Positions 63,937 through 64,000 of a DNA stretch of 64,000 bases are shown here, in pieces. This DNA comes from Nevskia ramosa DSM 11499 (GTDB lineage: Bacteria > Pseudomonadota > Gammaproteobacteria > Nevskiales > Nevskiaceae), in assembly GCF_000420645.1 (NCBI RefSeq), contig NZ_ATVI01000005.1:542357-606356 (forward strand). Reading direction: 5' to 3'. The first letter of the stretch is position 1, and the number at the start of each line of letters is the position of its first letter. A program made the position numbers and the translations under genes. The notes under the pieces are model-generated. The model was not told the DNA's origin and made no database searches. It saw nothing but the letters and a program-made list of their open reading frames with translations.

Positions 63937-64000
63937 TTACTGCGGACCCGTGGTCAGCGTGAAGGTGACTGGGCCCGATGCGCCGACCTTGACGCCGATG
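63937..64000 (-). CDS. small secreted protein, tandem paralogue 2 (partial)
   Basis: The minus strand reads a C-terminal fragment VKVGASGPVTFTLTTGPQ ending in TAA at 63937-63939. It matches the C-terminus of the preceding gene (VKVTMASPLTITLTTGR) in pattern and spacing, so it is a paralogue cut by the window end. The start is not visible. Confidence 0.8.
   Translation of the reverse strand, partial: IGVKVGASGPVTFTLTTGPQ

Overview
The window is GC-rich, gene-dense proteobacterial chromosome. Gene order points to Gammaproteobacteria: rpsF-rpsR-rplI-dnaB-alr, recA-recX-alaS-lysC-csrA followed by tRNA-Ser and tRNA-Arg, ettA, xseB-dxs and parE. The mix of an imuA-imuB-dnaE2 SOS cassette, sphingolipid genes and high GC would fit the Nevskiales/Xanthomonadales side of the class, but that is inference; there is no 16S rRNA here.

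Layout. 1-3969: ribosomal proteins, replicative helicase and alanine racemase. 3991-4929: ketopantoate reductase. 5110-11543: an SOS block (imuA, imuB, dnaE2, lexA and a small membrane protein) with nearly identical LexA boxes before imuA and lexA, and tandem hairpins between dnaE2 and lexA. 11800-22820: acyl-CoA ligase, tRNA-Glu and tRNA-Ala, efp, recA-recX, alaS, lysC, csrA, tRNA-Ser, tRNA-Arg and ettA. 22834-23113: a 280-bp non-coding element with 31-bp terminal inverted repeats and nested hairpins. 23223-25016: threonine dehydratase and a DUF1993 protein.

25057-45462 is the most interesting region: a large envelope-lipid locus. It holds the bacterial ceramide core (fatty acyl-AMP ligase, CerR-like reductase, acyl carrier protein, serine palmitoyltransferase and, further on, a bacterial ceramide synthase-like acyltransferase). 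Around these lie a DEGS1-like sphingolipid delta-4 desaturase, an FA2H/Scs7-like hydroxylase, a lipid kinase + nucleotidyltransferase + CDP-alcohol phosphatidyltransferase + glycosyltransferase operon, two sugar/alcohol-type nucleotidyltransferases, a flippase, a CDP-glycerol-transferase-like protein and an LptF/LptG-type permease pair. Read together they suggest synthesis, desaturation, hydroxylation, head-group decoration and export of a complex sphingolipid.

45605-53614: S1/P1 nuclease and PpiB, then a translationally coupled dxs - (UPF0104 flippase-HAD-UbiA triple fusion) - DprE1-like - DprE2-like operon. This amounts to a polyprenyl-phosphate-arabinose pathway with its isoprenoid supply enzyme.

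53707-57237: an ECF sigma factor between two membrane-protein genes, then parE. 57270-61689: a cobalt-type nitrile hydratase operon whose beta subunit is split into two genes, with accessory protein and NiCoT cobalt transporter, opposite a divergent amidase. 61744-64000: a TpsB-like outer-membrane protein with no visible signal peptide, and two tandem paralogous small secreted proteins, the last cut by the window end.
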